Part shown: piece by piece, positions 59,406 through 64,000 of the stretch
Layout: each line of letters begins with the position of its first letter
Numbering within the stretch: position 1 is the first letter of the stretch
Assembly: GCF_029227915.1 (NCBI RefSeq)
Contig: NC_079877.1
Location: 22,903,851-22,967,850, forward strand
DNA from: Hydractinia symbiolongicarpus
Taxonomy: Eukaryota > Cnidaria > Hydrozoa > Anthoathecata > Hydractiniidae
Length of the DNA stretch: 64,000 bases
Direction of reading: 5' to 3'
Notes under the pieces: generated by a model
The model's database searches: none
What the model was told of the DNA's origin: nothing
What the model saw: the letters and a program-made list of their open reading frames with translations, nothing else
Made by a program: the position numbers and the translations under genes

Positions 59406-60612
59406 GACATTTTTGCCTAAGATCGCCCGGGTTTGCTTTTGAGTAAAATATCAATTATAAAAAAATCGATAAAACTCCGCATCGTCATGATGTCGAAATG
59501 AGCTGGATGCCAAAAACAAATTTACAAAAATAATTCCGTTTTTTTCTTTTTTTTATCTATAGAATGTTTTTTCTACGGCCACAAAATTAGGCTTAGGCAA
59601 TTGCCTAGGCTGCCTAACCCTAGATCCGCCCCTGATAACAGACGCGATATTCCACGTTTGTTTTGGTATTTTCAATTTACAATGCAATGACTTCCGTAAA
59701 AAGTTTTCAACATCAAATCGAATTTTTTTGTTTACTATTTAAAAATGCATAGACCGTATTTTCGAATCGATTTTTAATTTTTGAGATGATCTTCGACACT
59801 GACACGACGCAAAAACGAAATCGGGATATCGTTACTCCCTTTTATGGGCCTTTTATTTGGCAAAAATGCAACAGAAAAATAAAAAATGCCTGAAAAAAGA
59901 AGAAGTTAGGTATATAATAAAACATATAATGTATGCCCGTTCGTCGAGTATCAGATTTATCCACTCTCGGTGAGGGCAATATGCCCACCTCAGGTGGATA
60001 AATCTTGATATTCAACAAACGGTCCTGCAATGTCTGCTTAATATTTATATCGTTCTTGATACATCTTTGACGTAATTTTTAACCGACTAGCTAGACATTT
60101 AGAACTTTTCATTTTGTCCTAAGAACGGACGGAAACTTTATAAGGATGTCCAACTTCATTTTCCCGATCGAAATGTCACGTCACTTTAAGTTAAAGGAAA
60201 ATACGGACGTGTCACGGTCAAACTCTCACAAAAGAAGTTTGATTAAACAAGAATTATTATTATTATTTAAGAATATTTATACAGGATGTGCACTTCAATA
60301 TAAAAATATTGCTATTAATATGCGTCCTGTTTAAAAGTTAAAATGTAAGAATAATCAATTAAAATTAGTTAAATATATTATACAATAAAATAAAATGAAA
60401 AGATCGTTGGTAAAAAGCATGACAAAAATTTAAAATAAAAAGAGACGGTTCGACGAAAACACTACGTAAAGAGATGTCACGGGCGTGGCAAGGCAAACAA
60501 ACGAGCCACCAAGTACCATATGTTCAAAAAACATTTGCCAACGTGATGAACATAGGCCACTAAAAGAAGACTCCTGGAAAGTAATGTAAAGTCTGTCTAT
60601 TACAGACAAAAA

Positions 60613-61918
60613 TTACAATGCAAGCACCGACCTCAGATAATCGATAAGTTGTTTGTGTACAGCTTTTTCCAGTATTTTGGACAGAACAGGTAATACAGAT
60701 ATTGGGCGGAAATTACCACAATCTTTTGTGTCGCCTCCTTTGTAAATTGGAGTTACTTTGGCAATTTTCCATTCTGTTGGGACCGTAGCAGTTTGTAGCG
60801 ATAGATTAATGATATGCGCAAGGGGGCCTGACAGAACTGTCGCTGCATCTTTCAAAATACCCGGTGGCAGATTATCCCATCCAGCAGCTTTTTTACGTTT
60901 CAACGATTGTAATTCTCTTTCTACAAACAGTTTGCTAACGTATTCAAACTTAAAGGTCTTGTCAGTTCTGCGGTCGTACTGCTTAGGTTTCTTCCAGATG
61001 AAATTTTGCAATGGAAATGCAGCTTGTTTGAGTTTTTCTGCAACAGTAGAATAGTAATAACAAAAACTTTTTGCCCTTGCAGTGTTTCTGGAACTATCGT
61101 TTGACGTAGTTTGTTGTGATTTTTTCGAATTTTTCGGAGGTAGGATTTCTTTTAAACACTTCCAGAATTTTGCAGGACTTCTACAATTCTCAGAAAGTAA
61201 ATCACTATGATACTTCTGTCTAGCATATTTTATTCTGTTGTTACAACGATTTTTTAATGTTTTATATGCAGACCAGTCAGATCCCTTGTTGGATTTTCTC
61301 GCTTTACGGAGAAGCTGGTCTCGAGTGTTCATGTCTTTCTTGATGTCATTTGGTAACCAAGGGCAACGTTTACCTTTCACCCGTTTTTCAATGATTGGAG
61401 CGTGTTTATCTAACATCGGAAAAAGAATCTGTTTAAAGTAAAGCCAAGCCGCATTAACATTTGTGATCATATACAAACGGGACCAGTCACGTGATCGTAG
61501 GTCTTCCTGAAAATCTTCGTGGTTGTCTTTCGCATAATTTCTGCATTTGATAGTGCGATGTGGAATTTTATTATGATTAATTTTTCTGACACATAAAACA
61601 CAATCGTGATCGCTCAAACTTAATGGGATGACGTCCGTAACTTTTACATTTGATCTTTTGTTGGTCAATATAACATCGATTAGCGTTTTGGTTTCAGCTG
61701 TAATTCGTGTGGCTTTTTCAACTATTTGATAAAATCCCTGAGACGTAATTATCTCTTTTAGTTCTTTATGAGAAGATTTAACGTTGTAATTCGCGTTTAT
61801 GTCACCCAAGAGAAACGTTTCCATGGAGAGAGTATTCACTTTGATTAACATGTCCTTGAAAAACTTGTTAAAATCTTTTGGTAAGTAGTTTGATGAATCA
61901 GGGGGTCGATATATACAC
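60613..61918 (-). pseudogene. LINE ORF2 fragment: endonuclease C-half and RT N-half
   Basis: An intact 430-residue frame. It has APE-type endonuclease motifs (GCIYRPPDSS, LLGDINANYN, the SDH box in LSLSDHDCVLC), a Lys/Arg-rich linker, and then the start of the reverse transcriptase (KRKKAAGWDNLPPGILKDAA, IYKGGDTKDCGNFRPISVLP, SKILEKAVHKQL). It ends abruptly at DYLRSV before motif A, with no A-rich tail, so it is truncated on both sides. The absence of stops suggests a recent copy. ATGCAAG occurs at 60618-60624 and 62059-62065 and might be a target duplication enclosing LINE plus SINE. Confidence 0.85.
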
Positions 61919-62034
61919 CCGCTAAGCAGAAAGGATAGATTCACACTTTTATTTTCTCTGGCATGACTCGGCCGTGGTTTGAACCCAAGACCTCCCGCAC
62001 TGGAAGCAAGCGCTCTACCTCAAGGCTATCAGTC
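61918..62034 (-). mobile_element. tRNA-SINE head fused to the 5' end of the LINE fragment
   Basis: On the minus strand: A-box TAGCCTTGAGGTAGAGCGC, B-box GGGTTCAAACC, then AATAAAAGTGTGAATCTATC and CTTTCTGCTTAGCG, matching the SINE at 28931 up to its TAGCG. At that point the sequence switches, in the same orientation, to LINE coding sequence (GGGTGTATATATCGACCCC). The SINE body beyond this point is absent. Confidence 0.82.
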
Positions 62035-62388
62035 AGTCGCTTCACACCTACGGTTGCTATGCAAGTATTTAAATTCAAAAAAGATTACAAATCAATAATA
62101 AAAAGTGCATTCCCTTGGTGCTGAATTGTACCAATTGTGTAAATTTCACATGTATATTTCCTTTCCGTTGTTCATTAATATTCATATTGCTATTTCCATC
62201 GTTACGTGTCTCTCATAAAACTTTTAAAAACTGTAAATGGTTTGTTTATTTGTTACTGAGATATAAATTAAAGTTGAATCAGAAGCTCAGGTCAACATGA
62301 GTCTTCACAATTGGTTCTTTTGCAAGCACACAAAATTTTAAAACTTTTTTTTTGACAAGAAGGTTGTGAAGTGTACGAAGTAAAGGTA
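62035..62388. other. Intergenic, presumed upstream region of the PAN/EGF gene
   Basis: AT-rich with no recognised element; presumably contains the promoter of the gene beginning at 62389. Nothing diagnostic is visible. Confidence 0.3.
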
Positions 62389-63758
62389 ATGTTTTCGTGT
62401 TTAATTTTTTGGATGATTTTAAGTTTCGAAAAAACTGATGCATTATCAAATGTCAAAGTGATAAACCTACCAAATGGAGTTAACATGACCGCGACATATG
62501 TAAGTTTCAAGAAACACGAAAATGTCATGATATACGGAAATTCATTCAAGGGTTTGCATGTACAAAGCAAAGCTCAATGCGCGTCAGAATGTATGGCAAA
62601 AAATTGTAACAGTTTCGGTACATTCAAGAATAAACCGCCACCATTGTACTGCTGGCTGTTTAAAGGAAATCTTGACACAAATCATTATTACGCCCATGGA
62701 CAAAACTTATATGAAGTTTATGAAGTGCAGGTAGGAAAATGCTTTGCTTTGTGTTTTAACAGGATGTATTTTATTGGAGCAAATAAAGTCATTTTGTTCA
62801 TTCTTTGAATCATTAGCTGTTTCATATTGAGACGAACTAATCGTCTGAGATTATCTACTGTTTCATTTTCTTATTTTTACGTTGTTACATATCGTGTGTC
62901 GTTAAGTAGATAGTACCTTTTTCTTACTTCTTATTCATTGTTATTATACGCGTATGATCAATGTTACAACAACACAGTTAAATATACCGTCATTAATAAA
63001 TTGTACGTTCCACCCGTATGAAATAATTTTGCTATTTTCTGCAACGCTACAAATATTACATTAAGAAATAAGAATCGAAACTGCAGCGCAGTAAAGCTTG
63101 AGTTTTTTTATAACCTGCGGCACATAACTCTTTTAATCCGTACCATTAAAAGTAGAAATGCGGAAATTAGCAAAGTAGGATAGAAATCCTGGAAGACTTT
63201 GGAATGGTTACATGCAACAAAACACCATAGAATAGTGTACAATATTATAACATAATTAAGAAACTGTATAATAAAACCAAAACTTTTAATTATCTATCGA
63301 CTAGTGTTCCCTAATTAAATTTTTAAGTTTACGTAGACCGTAATAGAACGTTGTAATGTAAAGCAAATAAGAATAACCATAAAAGTAGTCATCATTAATA
63401 TCACTTTTCTAAAAAATTGGAAACTTGATCATCAAGTATACTAGAGTGGAGGTGGCGATTTTAACCATCTAAAATAACGTTTAAATGACTTAAGCTATGT
63501 TAATCAAACTTCGTAGGAATGCACTATATCATAAAAAAATGGATTAACGGGGATTAAAATTTGCTAGCACAAGCTTGGAAAATATTTTTGACAACGAAAT
63601 AAACATTATAGGCATAATCTTTACATTTTAGAACACGTGTACAAAGAATCCATTGATATGTGAACATGGAAGTGTGTGTATTCCAAACTTCAACAACAAC
63701 ACCTACTATTGTCGCTGGTGTTTTCCACCTTACTATGGTAAACATTGCAATTTGACAG
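62389..63758 (+). CDS. Secreted/membrane PAN-apple plus EGF domain protein, 5' part (continues beyond the window)
   Basis: Exon 1 is 62389-62730 and exon 2 is 63632-63758, joined in phase 0; exon 2 ends in phase 1 before GTATG, so the gene runs on past 64000. The ATG at 62389 is chosen because it begins a signal peptide (MFSCLIFWMILSFEKTDA). An upstream in-frame GTG would add residues before it. Residues about 45-114 form a PAN/apple-like domain with KAQCASECMAKNCNSFG and LYCWLF. Exon 2 is a complete six-cysteine EGF repeat, TCTKNPLICEHGSVC, then YYCRWCFPPYYGKHC. This layout is common in cnidarian extracellular proteins. Function is unknown. Confidence 0.75.
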
Positions 63759-64000
63759 GTATGTTAATTTGGGTTCATTCGTTTTTAAAAAAATCCTTTA
63801 AATCCAGAGTTGTTAGGGTTAATGTCATAATCATGCCAGATATCACGAACAGACACAAGATCATAATTAACAAGACATGTGCTAAAAATTAGGAAAACTA
63901 CTAAAAATTGTTATGAATTATTCCATAATTGTTACATAGTTTTAAAGTTTCCAATTTTTACTTTTATTTTCCGCTATTTCCTTGTTAATTGAATAAACGA

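Larger units (their letters stand above)
55697..59634. mobile_element. 3.9-kb TIR element with CAGGGGCGGAT termini
   Basis: The left end, CAGGGGCGGATGTAG, and the right end, CTAGATCCGCCCCTG, are inverted copies. GGTTAGGCA follows within 30 bases at each end. ATAAC lies directly outside both ends (55692-55696, 59635-59639). CAG-starting TIRs suggest a hAT-like family, but hATs usually make 8-bp duplications, so the class is uncertain. No transposase was recognised among the small ORFs; the interior holds tandem repeats and an inner inverted repeat, so it is nonautonomous or hosts other insertions. Confidence 0.7.

Overview
This window looks like an AT-rich animal nuclear genome, most likely a cnidarian and plausibly a hydrozoan. 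It has many small phase-consistent GT-AG introns, AATAAA signals and metazoan families (M13 neprilysin-like protease, TRAF-like RING/zinc-finger/MATH protein, filamin repeat, PAN/EGF secreted protein). It also carries a transposon mix typical of cnidarians: THAP/Kolobok-like, Harbinger-like, KDZ/Zisupton-like, Penelope-like, Helitron-like, LINEs and tRNA-SINEs. Species cannot be fixed from the sequence alone. Host genes are few and widely spaced; most of the window is mobile DNA and its relics.

Layout. 1-486: 3' end of a LINE. 487-6964: no gene recognised. 6965-14405 (+): a complete 13-exon neprilysin/ECE-type M13 metalloprotease of 866 aa, with an unusual repeated Lys/Asp/Gly/His stalk. 14406-18130: intergenic, with a dispersed repeat and a G-rich minisatellite. 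18735-19028 (-): one filamin-type repeat ORF. 20034-20735: Harbinger-like nonautonomous element made of three hairpins. 21105-21880: dead LINE reverse transcriptase. 22154-33289 (-): TRAF-like gene in five visible exons, broken by an in-frame TAG. Its roughly 9.7-kb intron holds a Gypsy-type gag/protease relic, a tRNA-SINE and a 2.77-kb TTAA-flanked Kolobok-like transposon, which carries convergent P2X7-like and THAP coding regions.

34280-46993: a 12.7-kb inverted-repeat element whose arms are satellite arrays and whose core carries a decayed KDZ/Zisupton-like transposase plus further degenerate tandem arrays and a 326-bp TA tract. 47082-48638: a fold-back element with tandem-repeat arms. 49700-50500: a decayed P2X7-like domain gene. 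50995-51455: a Helitron-like nonautonomous element built round a TCTG microsatellite. 52060-53580: a Penelope-like RT pseudogene interrupted by a 92-bp MITE. 55697-59634: a 3.9-kb TIR element beginning CAGGGGCGGAT. 60613-62034 (-): a SINE-LINE chimera. 62389 to the window edge (+): start of a secreted PAN/apple plus EGF protein.

The functional host genes supported here are the M13 protease, probably the PAN/EGF gene, possibly the filamin-repeat ORF and a doubtful TRAF gene. Exon borders were read by eye from GT/AG signals, phase continuity and family motifs; no alignment or expression evidence was available.
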